12,227 nt of DNA from Comamonadaceae bacterium (GTDB taxonomy: Bacteria; Pseudomonadota; Gammaproteobacteria; Burkholderiales; Burkholderiaceae_C). The notes beneath the pieces are model-generated. The model did not search any database, was not told the DNA's origin, and saw only the letters and a program-made list of their open reading frames with translations. Where the stretch lies: NCBI GenBank assembly GCA_947460065.1, contig CANHGF010000039.1:1-12227 (forward strand), in the 5' to 3' direction. How positions within the stretch are numbered: position 1 is the first letter of the stretch; each line of letters opens with the position of its first letter. Position numbers and translations under genes: made by a program. Of this stretch, positions 6,780-12,227 are shown one piece after another.

Positions 6780-8159
6780 ATGAGCTTTGTCTCAACCGAC
6801 CTGCTGCGCCAAATGGACCTCCAGGGTCCGCGCTACACCTCCTATCCGACGGCCGACCGTTTCGTCGAGGCCTTTGGTGAAACTGACTATGTGCAGGCCT
6901 TGCAGCAGCGGCGCAGCGGCCCGGCCCGCGCCAGCGCGCTGTCGCTGTATGTGCATATTCCGTTTTGCGAGTCGCTGTGCTACTACTGCGCTTGCAACAA
7001 GATCGTGACCCGCCATCATGAACGGGCTCAACCTTACCTGCGTTACCTCAACCGGGAGCTCGATCTTCACCTGGCGCAGATGGGCAGCGGGCAGACCCTC
7101 AGTCAGTTGCACTTGGGCGGCGGCACACCCACCTTTTTGACCGATGAAGAGCTGCGCAATCTCATGGCCATGATTGGCCGCAGCTTCCACTTGGTGCCCG
7201 GGGGGGAGTATTCGATCGAGGTCGATCCGCGCACCGTGACTGCCGCGCGCCTGGGCGTGCTGGCCGAGCTGGGCTTTAACCGCTTGAGCTTCGGCGTGCA
7301 AGACTTTGACCCGGCGGTGCAGCGTGCGGTTCACCGCCTCCAGCCGGCCGAGCAGGTGTTCGAATTGGTGGCGCAGGCGCGGCAACTGGGCTTTGAGTCG
7401 GTCAATATCGATTTGATCTACGGCTTGCCGCTGCAGAGCCCGGAGTCGTTTGACCGCACCTTGGCCCAGGTCACTGCATTGCGGCCCGATCGGGTGGCGC
7501 TGTATGCCTATGCCCATCTGCCCGAACGCTTCAAGCCGCAGCGGCGCATACAGGCGGCGCAACTGCCAGCGGCTCCGGCCAAGATCACGATGCTGGCGCG
7601 CTCGCTCGATGCTTTCGAAAAAGCCGGTTACGAGTATGTCGGCATGGACCACTTTGCCTTGCCGGGCGATGCGCTGGCGATGGCCCGGCGGCAGGGGCGC
7701 CTGCACCGAAACTTTCAGGGATACAGCACCCAGCCCGATGCCGATCTGATCGCCCTGGGCGTTTCCTCGATCGGTCGCATGGGCGCTACCTACAGCCAGA
7801 ACGCCAAGACCTTGGAGGAGTACTACGACCTGCTTGATCAAGGGCGCTTGCCGGTGGTGCGGGGGCTGGCCCTGTCGCGCGACGATCTGATTCGGCGCAG
7901 TGTGATCATGGCCCTGATGTGCCAGGGTGAGCTGCAGTTTGAGTCTATCGAACTGGCTTTTTTGATCGACTTCAGCAGCTACTTCGCGTCCGAGCTGCAG
8001 GCCCTGTCGCCCTTGCAGGCCCAAGGCCTGGTGCAGGTGGGTGTCTCCGGGATCACGGTGACCGCACAGGGCTGGTTTTTCGTGCGCGCGGTAGCCATGG
8101 TGTTTGACCGCTATCTGCAGTCCGACCGTAATCGGGCGCGGTTTTCCAAGATCATCTGA
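6780..8159 (+). CDS. hemN: Oxygen-independent coproporphyrinogen III oxidase (radical SAM)
   Basis: A 459-residue cytoplasmic enzyme, nearly the same length as E. coli HemN. It converts coproporphyrinogen III to protoporphyrinogen IX without oxygen, using S-adenosylmethionine. The radical SAM cluster motif is C63-x3-C67-x2-C70, followed by C72, in HIPFCESLCYYCACNK, with the HemN-specific fourth cysteine present. Other family blocks are GPRYTSYPTADRF at the N-terminus, LGGGTPTFL, VDPRT, LSFGVQDFD, DLIYGLPLQ and the C-terminal GVSSIGRMG region. It is not one of the HemW-like relatives, which lack the fourth cysteine and the N-terminal block. The ribosome-binding site is weak (CTGAAATG upstream). 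Its stop shares one base with the next start, and transcription probably starts from an FNR-dependent promoter. Confidence 0.97.
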   Translation: MSFVSTDLLRQMDLQGPRYTSYPTADRFVEAFGETDYVQALQQRRSGPARASALSLYVHIPFCESLCYYCACNKIVTRHHERAQPYLRYLNRELDLHLAQMGSGQTLSQLHLGGGTPTFLTDEELRNLMAMIGRSFHLVPGGEYSIEVDPRTVTAARLGVLAELGFNRLSFGVQDFDPAVQRAVHRLQPAEQVFELVAQARQLGFESVNIDLIYGLPLQSPESFDRTLAQVTALRPDRVALYAYAHLPERFKPQRRIQAAQLPAAPAKITMLARSLDAFEKAGYEYVGMDHFALPGDALAMARRQGRLHRNFQGYSTQPDADLIALGVSSIGRMGATYSQNAKTLEEYYDLLDQGRLPVVRGLALSRDDLIRRSVIMALMCQGELQFESIELAFLIDFSSYFASELQALSPLQAQGLVQVGVSGITVTAQGWFFVRAVAMVFDRYLQSDRNRARFSKII

Positions 8160-8920
8160 TGGATGCGTCTGTCGTGCTGACCGCCTTGTTCATGGGCCTG
8201 GCCGGTGGCCCGCATTGCCTGGCCATGTGCGGCGCGGTTTGCGCCGGGCTGGGCGCGCCGGCGGCGAAGTTCCCGGCCGGTGCGCAGCCGCTGCGCTTTC
8301 GGGCCGCAGGTGCGCCGCCCGTGCGCATCAGTTCAGGCCAGGCCGCGCCGGCCCTCTTCCTGCTGGGGCGACTGCTGTCCTATATGACCCTGGGGGTGGT
8401 GGCTGCCGCGTCCATGCAAACGGTGGGCTGGCTGAGCGTGCAGTCGGCCGCCTTGCGGCCGCTCTGGACCTTTGTGCATGTGGGCGCGGCGGTGATCGGT
8501 GGGTTTTTATTGCTACAGGCGCGCCAGCCGCCCTGGCTGGAGACAGCCGGTCGCTGGCTCTGGCTGCGGGTGCAGGGCATGGGTCTGATCGGCCAGCGGG
8601 GTGGTAAGGGTGGCGCGGCAGCCCCGATGCTGCTCGGCTTGGCCTGGGCCTTTCTTCCCTGCGGCTTGCTGTATTCGGCTTTGTTGGTGGCTGCGCTCAG
8701 CCCGGGGCTGTGGCAGGGCGGTTTGGTCATGGCCTTGTTTGCCTTGGGCAGCAGCCTGAGCCTGTGGGCTGGCCCCTGCTTATGGCGGCGGCTGGGAAAG
8801 GAGGGCGCCAACCGCAGTGCCCTGCGCCTGGCCGGAGCGCTCTTGTTGACCACCTCGGTGTGGGCCTTGTGGATGGCGCTGGCGCACGACCAGGCACCCT
8901 GGTGCATAAGCCCGGTGTGA
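8159..8920 (+). CDS. DsbD_2/TauE-SafE-like membrane protein with HCxxMCG motif, linked to cbb3 genes
   Basis: A 253-residue polytopic membrane protein with about six helices. The first helix ends in GGPHCLAMCGAVC (H19, C20, M23, C24), and a later helix carries FLPCGLLYSAL (C168). Paired MCG and PCG helices are the signature of the family annotated as sulfite exporter TauE/SafE or cytochrome c biogenesis transmembrane domain (DsbD_2). Members of this family recur beside ccoS/hemN in proteobacterial cbb3 loci. The thiols and methionine suggest transfer of copper or reducing power across the membrane, but that is inference. ATG 8159 uses the last base of the hemN stop, so translation is probably coupled. 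The 30-residue loop after the first helix (about 33-62) is rich in Ala, Pro and Arg and may be lineage-specific. Confidence 0.85.
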   Translation: MDASVVLTALFMGLAGGPHCLAMCGAVCAGLGAPAAKFPAGAQPLRFRAAGAPPVRISSGQAAPALFLLGRLLSYMTLGVVAAASMQTVGWLSVQSAALRPLWTFVHVGAAVIGGFLLLQARQPPWLETAGRWLWLRVQGMGLIGQRGGKGGAAAPMLLGLAWAFLPCGLLYSALLVAALSPGLWQGGLVMALFALGSSLSLWAGPCLWRRLGKEGANRSALRLAGALLLTTSVWALWMALAHDQAPWCISPV

Positions 8921-8949
8921 TCGGCGGGCGTCAGGATTGATTCGGCGCT

Positions 8950-9855
8950 TTAGCTCTGGTTGGCGCGCTGCGGCCAGGTGGCCAGGATGACGGCGGCCAG
9001 GCCCATGGCCAGGGCCAGCCACTGCACGGGCTCAAGGCTCTCGCCGAGCACCACCATGCCCACCAGACAGGCGCTGATGGGCAGCATCACGGTAAAGACG
9101 CCAGCCTGGCTGGCGCTGACGCGGCGCAGGCCGCTCATCCACAGCCAGACGCTCCAGACGCTGGCCGCCAGGCCGTAAAACAGCAGCAGGGTCCAGGCCC
9201 ACAGGGGCACGGCGGACCCATCGAAATGCAGGGCGCTCCACAGGCCCAGCGGCGTCATCAGCACCAGGCCCCATAGATTGATCAAGGCAGTGATGCGACG
9301 CGCCGACAGCACGCTCGTCAGCCGCTTGCCTATCACCGCATAGGCTGCTTCACACAGCACCGCGGCCACCAGCAGCAGGTGCCCCAAGGTGCCCCGCCCT
9401 GCCTGGGCGGCAGACGCCACGCCCTGGTTCGCTCCGCCGGCTGAGAGCACCGCAATGCCGCTCACTGCCAGCGCGGTTGCCAGAGCCTGGCGCAGCGAGA
9501 TGCGCTCCTTCAGCCAGAGCCATCCCAATAGGGCCACGGCCGCTGGTATGGCCGACATGATCACTCCGGCTGCCGTGGCCGAGCTCAGCGCGACGCCGTA
9601 GAGCATGCAGATGGAAAACAGGAAGTTGCCCAGCAAAGCCGACAGGAATAAAAGCCTGTGGGTGGCTGGCGTCCATGGCGGCTCCTCGGCCGGCCGGCGC
9701 AGCCAGTGCAGCATGGCCAGAGCCCCTATGCCAAAGCGCAGCCAGGCCAGCAAGAAAACCGGCCAGACCGCCAGCAGCGGTTTGGACAGGGCCACATAGC
9801 TGCCCACCAGGGCCATGCTCAGGGCCAGGCAGCCCTGAGCCACAATCGTTCGCAT
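8950..9855 (-). CDS. EamA/DMT-family transporter (drug/metabolite permease)
   Basis: A 301-residue protein predicted to have ten membrane helices made of two EamA repeats (about residues 6-140 and 158-292). The first repeat ends with ATAAGVIMSAIPAAVALLGW and LKERISLRQ, the second with QAGVFTVMLPISACLVGM and LGESLEPVQW. The pattern of small-residue helix, then (K/G)E(R/S) and a final helix, is typical of RhaT/YdcZ-like permeases. The substrate cannot be told from the sequence. GGAGG lies 10 bases before the ATG at 9855. It is convergent with the preceding gene (29-bp gap) and divergent from the GGCT-like gene (43-bp gap), and shows no functional link to the cbb3 locus. Confidence 0.9.
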   Translation of the reverse strand: MRTIVAQGCLALSMALVGSYVALSKPLLAVWPVFLLAWLRFGIGALAMLHWLRRPAEEPPWTPATHRLLFLSALLGNFLFSICMLYGVALSSATAAGVIMSAIPAAVALLGWLWLKERISLRQALATALAVSGIAVLSAGGANQGVASAAQAGRGTLGHLLLVAAVLCEAAYAVIGKRLTSVLSARRITALINLWGLVLMTPLGLWSALHFDGSAVPLWAWTLLLFYGLAASVWSVWLWMSGLRRVSASQAGVFTVMLPISACLVGMVVLGESLEPVQWLALAMGLAAVILATWPQRANQS

Positions 9856-9867
9856 ACAGTTTCAGCC

Positions 9868-9886
9868 TCCGGCGTGTTGTGCCGGA
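9868..9886. promoter_or_regulatory. Inverted repeat covering the EamA gene's ribosome-binding site
   Basis: TCCGGC (9868-9873) and GCCGGA (9881-9886) form perfect 6-bp arms around a 7-base loop in the 43-bp divergent gap. On the minus-strand transcript the 3' arm includes the first part of the GGAGG Shine-Dalgarno of the EamA gene, so a hairpin could partly hide it. It could equally be a protein operator or chance in GC-rich DNA. Confidence 0.35.
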
Positions 9887-9898
9887 CCGCCTGCGATC

Positions 9899-10342
9899 AT
9901 GCCCCAAGATCATCCTGCTGTGGACCGACTTGAGCACGCCACAAAACCACCGACGCTCTCACTGCTGTTCGTCTATGGCACTTTGCGCATTGGCGGGAGC
10001 AATGACATCCGTCGCTTCGGTCCTCACTCACGTTTGCTGGAGCCAGCACGGGTTCGTGGAAGGCTCTATGACCTGGGCGACTATCCGGGCCTGGTGCTGG
10101 GCGGACTTGATTGGGTCAGCGGTGAGCTGCACGCGATTGCGCCTGAGATTGAGCCGGCGCTCGATGCGCTCGAAGAGGTCTGGCCACAGCGCACCGGTCT
10201 ATACCGGCGCACCCGGGCTTTGGTGATGGCTGGCGCTCAAAGCCATGGCGCCCTGGTCTATGAGATGGACCGCAGCCGCGCGCAGCTCTGGCCGCAGATC
10301 GAATGCGGTGACTGGCTCACCCATGTGGGGCGCCGCGCCTGA
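9899..10342 (+). CDS. Gamma-glutamylcyclotransferase-like protein (GGCT/AIG2 fold)
   Basis: A 147-residue cytoplasmic protein. The substrate-loop motif FVYGTLRIGGSN (YGTLR at residues 26-30) starts the beta-barrel fold; GRLYDLGDYPGLVLGG (54-69), VSGELHAI and LDALEEVW (88-95) follow. These are the hallmarks of the GGCT/AIG2 superfamily, which cyclises gamma-glutamyl amides to 5-oxoproline. The acidic residues at 92-93 hold the place of the catalytic glutamate. The exact substrate cannot be inferred. The start is ATG 9899; the upstream bases show no clear Shine-Dalgarno, and the N-terminal ~18 residues are poorly ordered (MPQDHPAVDRLEHATKPP), so initiation could be weak. It appears to be a single-gene unit. 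Confidence 0.85.
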   Translation: MPQDHPAVDRLEHATKPPTLSLLFVYGTLRIGGSNDIRRFGPHSRLLEPARVRGRLYDLGDYPGLVLGGLDWVSGELHAIAPEIEPALDALEEVWPQRTGLYRRTRALVMAGAQSHGALVYEMDRSRAQLWPQIECGDWLTHVGRRA

Positions 10343-10370
10343 AGCTGGTGCTCGCAGGGCCGCGGCTATT

Positions 10371-10396
10371 TATCGCATGGCGATATTTTCTTTTCT
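10371..10396 (+). terminator. Possible weak terminator after the GGCT-like gene
   Basis: TATCGC (10371-10376), ATG, GCGATA (10380-10385) form a perfect 6-bp stem with a 3-base loop, followed by the T-rich run TTTTCTTTTCT. It lies 28 bases after the stop codon. The stem is short and AT-containing, so it may instead be an operator in the aceA upstream region. Confidence 0.35.
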
Positions 10397-10399
10397 CTA

Positions 10400-10412
10400 T
10401 GTGAAATTCACA
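10400..10412. promoter_or_regulatory. 13-bp palindrome TGTGAAATTCACA
   Basis: A perfect palindrome TGTGA-N3-TCACA in the AT-rich aceA upstream region. The half-sites look like CRP half-sites, but the spacer is 3 instead of 6, so a standard CRP dimer should not fit. It lies about 110 bp before the candidate aceA promoter and no binding protein can be named. Confidence 0.4.
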
Positions 10413-10433
10413 ATTGCTGCGGCGCAGCGTTTT

Positions 10434-10476
10434 TTCTCAATATGAGATATTGCATTTCTCAATCCGAAATTCTCAA
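10434..10476 (+). repeat. Three TTCTCAA repeats upstream of aceA
   Basis: TTCTCAA occurs at 10434-10440, 10456-10462 and 10470-10476 (start-to-start 22 and 14 bases). The first is part of an inverted repeat TCTCA-N3-TGAGA (10435-10447). They lie just upstream of the candidate -35 element, where an activator would bind. The local sequence is clearly more AT-rich than the coding DNA around it. Confidence 0.5.
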
Positions 10477-10490
10477 ATTAGATTGTTGAT

Positions 10491-10526
10491 TTCAAAAGAG
10501 AAAATTTATGTCTTATATAAGACACA
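10491..10526 (+). promoter_or_regulatory. Candidate aceA promoter
   Basis: TTCAAA (10491-10496, four of six matches to the -35) and TATATA (10514-10519, four of six matches to the -10) are separated by 17 bases. Transcription would start near 10526, leaving a leader of about 129 bases before aceA. The -10 lies inside the palindrome at 10510-10523. No other pair in the 312-bp gap scores better by eye. Confidence 0.45.
10510..10523. promoter_or_regulatory. Operator candidate 1 for aceA (GTCTTATATAAGAC)
   Basis: A perfect 14-bp palindrome of the form GTCTT-N4-AAGAC, overlapping the best -10 candidate. A second copy of the same arms lies 30 bp downstream. Such a site would suit a dimeric repressor, for example of the GntR (FadR) type, but the protein is not encoded in this window and the naming is inference. 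Confidence 0.65.
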
Positions 10527-10539
10527 AGAGTTGTTGGGG

Positions 10540-10553
10540 GTCTTGTAGAAGAC
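10540..10553. promoter_or_regulatory. Operator candidate 2 for aceA (GTCTTGTAGAAGAC)
   Basis: It has the same 5-bp arms GTCTT/AAGAC and the same 4-base spacer as the upstream palindrome, exactly 30 bp away (about three helical turns), in the presumed 5' leader. A wider inverted repeat GGGTCT (10538-10543) / AGACCC (10561-10566) overlaps it, so an RNA hairpin in the leader is also possible. Confidence 0.6.
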
Positions 10554-10654
10554 TTAAAGTAGACCCACGAACCAAGGCCCTGGGCACAAGCTATGCGTGT
10601 TCCCTCAGGCCGTCCGGTATCTGGTTTTTTCTTCAACTTCTCTGGAGTCTTCCC

Positions 10655-11986
10655 ATGCCCCAAACCCTGACTGAACAACTCAGCCGTGAGCAACAAATTG
10701 CCGCCCTGGAAAAAGAATGGGCCAGCAGCCCGCGCTGGAAGGGTGTCAAACGCGGCTACAGCGCCGCCGACGTGGTGCGCCTGCGCGGCAGCATGCCGAT
10801 TGAGCACACGCTGGCCAAGCGTGGCGCGGAAAAACTCTGGGAAAAAATCAACGGGGGGGCCAAGAAGGGCTATGTGAACGCCTTTGGCGCCATCAGCGCT
10901 GGCCAGGCCATGCAGCAGGCCAAGGCCGGTCTGGAGGCGGTGTATTTGTCGGGCTGGCAGGTGGCGGCCGACGGCAACACCTCGGAAACCATGTACCCCG
11001 ACCAGTCGCTCTATGCCTACGACTCGGTGCCGACCATGGTTCGCCGTATCAACAACACCTTCAAGCGCGCTGACGAGATCCAGTGGGGCCGTGGCATCGA
11101 CCCCGGTAGCAAGGAGTTCATCGACTACTTCCTGCCCATCGTGGCTGACGGCGAGGCCGGCTTTGGTGGCGTGCTCAATGCGTTTGAGCTGACCAAGAAC
11201 ATGATTACCGCCGGCGCTGCGGGTGTGCACTTCGAAGACCAGCTGGCCGCCGTCAAAAAATGCGGCCACATGGGTGGCAAGGTGCTGGTTCCCACGCAAG
11301 AAGCCATTGAGAAGCTGCTGTCGGCGCGTTTTGCCGCCGACGTGATGGGCGTGCCCACTGTGGTGCTGGCCCGCACCGACGCCGAGGCCGCCAACTTGTT
11401 GACCAGCGACCATGACGCCAATGACAAGCCCTTCCTGACCGGCGACCGCACGCAAGAGGGCTTTTACCGCGTCAAAAATGGCCTGGAGCAGGCCATCAGC
11501 CGCGGCGTGGCCTACGCACCCTATGCCGACCTGGTGTGGTGCGAGACCGGCACGCCCGACCTGGGCTTTGCCCGCGAGTTTGCGCAGGCTGTGCATGCCG
11601 CCTGCCCGGGCAAGCTGCTGTCCTACAACTGCTCGCCGTCCTTCAACTGGAAGAAAAACCTGGACGACGCCACCATCGCCAGGTTCCAGGAAGAGCTGTC
11701 GGCGCTGGGCTACAAGTACCAGTTCATCACCCTGGCCGGTATCCACATCAACTGGTTCAACACCTTCCAATTCGCCCACGCTTATGCCCGTGGCGAAGGC
11801 ATGAAGCACTACGTCAACATGGTGCAAGAGCCCGAGTTCGCCGCCCGCGACAAGGGTTACACCTTCGTGTCGCACCAGCAGGAAGTTGGCGCCGGTTACT
11901 TTGACGATGTGACCACCGTCATTCAAGGCGGCTCGTCTTCAGTGAAAGCCCTGACTGGCTCAACTGAAGAAGAGCAGTTCCACTGA
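10655..11986 (+). CDS. aceA: Isocitrate lyase
   Basis: A 443-residue cytoplasmic TIM-barrel enzyme that splits isocitrate into succinate and glyoxylate, the first step of the glyoxylate shunt used on acetate or fatty acids. The catalytic signature KKCGH (201-205, C203) is intact and followed by M. Other blocks are [24 protein letters not shown] (97-120), the metal/substrate site [11 protein letters not shown] (162-172), VHFEDQ (191-196), ARTDAEAA (239-246), WCETGTPD (295-302) and [10 protein letters not shown] (323-332). Start choice: the frame is open back to 10508, but GGAG at 10644-10647 precedes ATG 10655 by 7 bases and the conserved protein begins there. The gene stands alone between an elaborate upstream region and its own terminator. 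Confidence 0.98.
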   Translation: MPQTLTEQLSREQQIAALEKEWASSPRWKGVKRGYSAADVVRLRGSMPIEHTLAKRGAEKLWEKINGGAKKGYVNAFGAISAGQAMQQAKAGLEAVYLSGWQVAADGNTSETMYPDQSLYAYDSVPTMVRRINNTFKRADEIQWGRGIDPGSKEFIDYFLPIVADGEAGFGGVLNAFELTKNMITAGAAGVHFEDQLAAVKKCGHMGGKVLVPTQEAIEKLLSARFAADVMGVPTVVLARTDAEAANLLTSDHDANDKPFLTGDRTQEGFYRVKNGLEQAISRGVAYAPYADLVWCETGTPDLGFAREFAQAVHAACPGKLLSYNCSPSFNWKKNLDDATIARFQEELSALGYKYQFITLAGIHINWFNTFQFAHAYARGEGMKHYVNMVQEPEFAARDKGYTFVSHQQEVGAGYFDDVTTVIQGGSSSVKALTGSTEEEQFH

Positions 11987-12029
11987 GATGGAACTTCTCG
12001 CTCGCCTACAGGCGGGCGATGCAAGTGCA

Positions 12030-12056
12030 AAGCCCGGGCCACCCCCGGGCTTTTTT
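12030..12056 (+). terminator. Rho-independent terminator of aceA
   Basis: The perfect 9-bp stem AAGCCCGGG (12030-12038) / CCCGGGCTT (12044-12052), with the 5-base loop CCACC, runs directly into TTTTTT (12051-12056). It lies 43 bases after the aceA stop. The strong GC stem and T-tract make this a confident call. Confidence 0.93.
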
Positions 12057-12078
12057 GTGGGCGCTCTGAGGCTGTCTT

Positions 12079-12110
12079 GCTTTGTTTGACGCGACGCTTT
12101 GTTTGGTGCG
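12079..12110 (+). repeat. Tandem imperfect direct repeat
   Basis: Two copies of GCTTTGTTTG followed by a purine-pyrimidine pair and GCG occur at 12079-12093 and 12096-12110, 17 bases apart and matching at 13 of 15 positions. The function is unknown; they lie between the aceA terminator and a large inverted repeat. Confidence 0.5.
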
Positions 12111-12129
12111 CTTGCTTGTTCTTCGGTAG

Positions 12130-12176
12130 GGCGCCTGGCCGTTCTTTGGCGGCGCGCTGTCGCCGCGCCAGGCGCC
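12130..12176. repeat. Nested GC-rich inverted repeat downstream of aceA
   Basis: Perfect 10-bp arms GGCGCCTGGC (12130-12139) and GCCAGGCGCC (12167-12176) enclose an inner hairpin GCGGCG (12149-12154) / CGCCGC (12161-12166). No T-tract follows on the plus strand, so it is not a typical terminator. It may be a repetitive extragenic palindrome-like element or lie upstream of the next gene. I see no convincing gene in 12057-12227. Confidence 0.55.
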
Positions 12177-12227
12177 GCACCTCGGCGCATGGGTGTTTAT
12201 GAGAAAATCGGGCTTTTCCATTAGACG

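Noticed and set aside
7834..7841. TTGATCAA inside hemN, looking like an FNR site
   Set aside because: The two half-sites lack the 4-base spacer and the match is within coding sequence.
6792..8024. A 410-codon open frame on the minus strand inside hemN
   Set aside because: It mirrors the hemN coding sequence; its composition is unlike a real protein and there is no ribosome-binding site or motif.
10508..10654. N-terminal extension of aceA
   Set aside because: It would translate across the operator palindromes; GGAG before ATG 10655 and the family's usual N-terminus support the shorter protein.
10478..11926. A 482-codon open frame on the minus strand across aceA
   Set aside because: It is antisense to isocitrate lyase and its upstream end runs through the aceA terminus without a plausible start signal.
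11923..12221. Several small minus-strand open frames after aceA
   Set aside because: They run through the terminator and inverted repeat, have no ribosome-binding site and are low-complexity Arg/Lys/Ala-rich.
1..12227. Mobile elements, CRISPR arrays, tRNA or rRNA genes, prophage or defence genes
   Set aside because: No transposase or integrase motif, no regularly spaced repeat array and no tRNA-like fold were seen; gene order is that of a normal core locus.

Overview
The window looks like a chromosomal segment of a GC-rich betaproteobacterium, most probably Burkholderiales/Comamonadaceae. This rests on protein character and gene order (ccoI-ccoS / ccoNOQP-ccoG-ccoH / fnr / hemN), not on a marker gene or a database match. 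Almost all of it is one functional module for low-oxygen respiration: a cbb3-type cytochrome c oxidase with its assembly factors, its oxygen-sensing regulator and an oxygen-independent heme biosynthesis enzyme. Three unrelated housekeeping or accessory genes follow.

Layout. 1-536 (+): the 3' end of the copper P-type ATPase ccoI and the small assembly gene ccoS. 537-664: a gap with an FNR-type box and a candidate -10. 665-5900 (+): a compact run ccoN, ccoO, ccoQ, ccoP, ccoG, a short ccoH-like gene and an unrecognised two-helix membrane protein; gaps are 0-35 bp and the last two genes overlap. 5878-6597 (-): fnr, whose 3' end overlaps the end of the cco run. 6598-6779: divergent regulatory region with a second FNR box. 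6780-8920 (+): hemN, overlapping by one base a membrane protein of the DsbD_2/TauE-like 'MCG' type. 8950-9855 (-): an EamA-family transporter. 9899-10342 (+): a gamma-glutamylcyclotransferase-like protein. 10343-10654: an AT-rich regulatory region dense in inverted and direct repeats. 10655-11986 (+): isocitrate lyase aceA with a strong rho-independent terminator. 11987-12227 otherwise holds only repeats and no convincing gene.

How it fits together. CcoN/O/P are the catalytic and cytochrome c subunits, CcoQ the small stabilising subunit, CcoI supplies copper, CcoG is the iron-sulfur cupric reductase, and CcoH and CcoS are assembly factors. HemN makes heme precursors without oxygen, and FNR senses oxygen through a [4Fe-4S] cluster. 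The ccoN and hemN promoters share nearly the same FNR box and an identical candidate -10 at identical spacing, which ties them into one FNR-driven regulon.

The least explained sequence is upstream of aceA: two GTCTT-N4-AAGAC palindromes exactly 30 bp apart, one overlapping the best -10 candidate, preceded by three TTCTCAA repeats and other small palindromes. I did not find a wholly new system. The best leads are the aceA operator array, the paired FNR promoters, the convergent overlap of fnr with the operon it probably controls, and the unrecognised 103-residue membrane protein in the cco operon.
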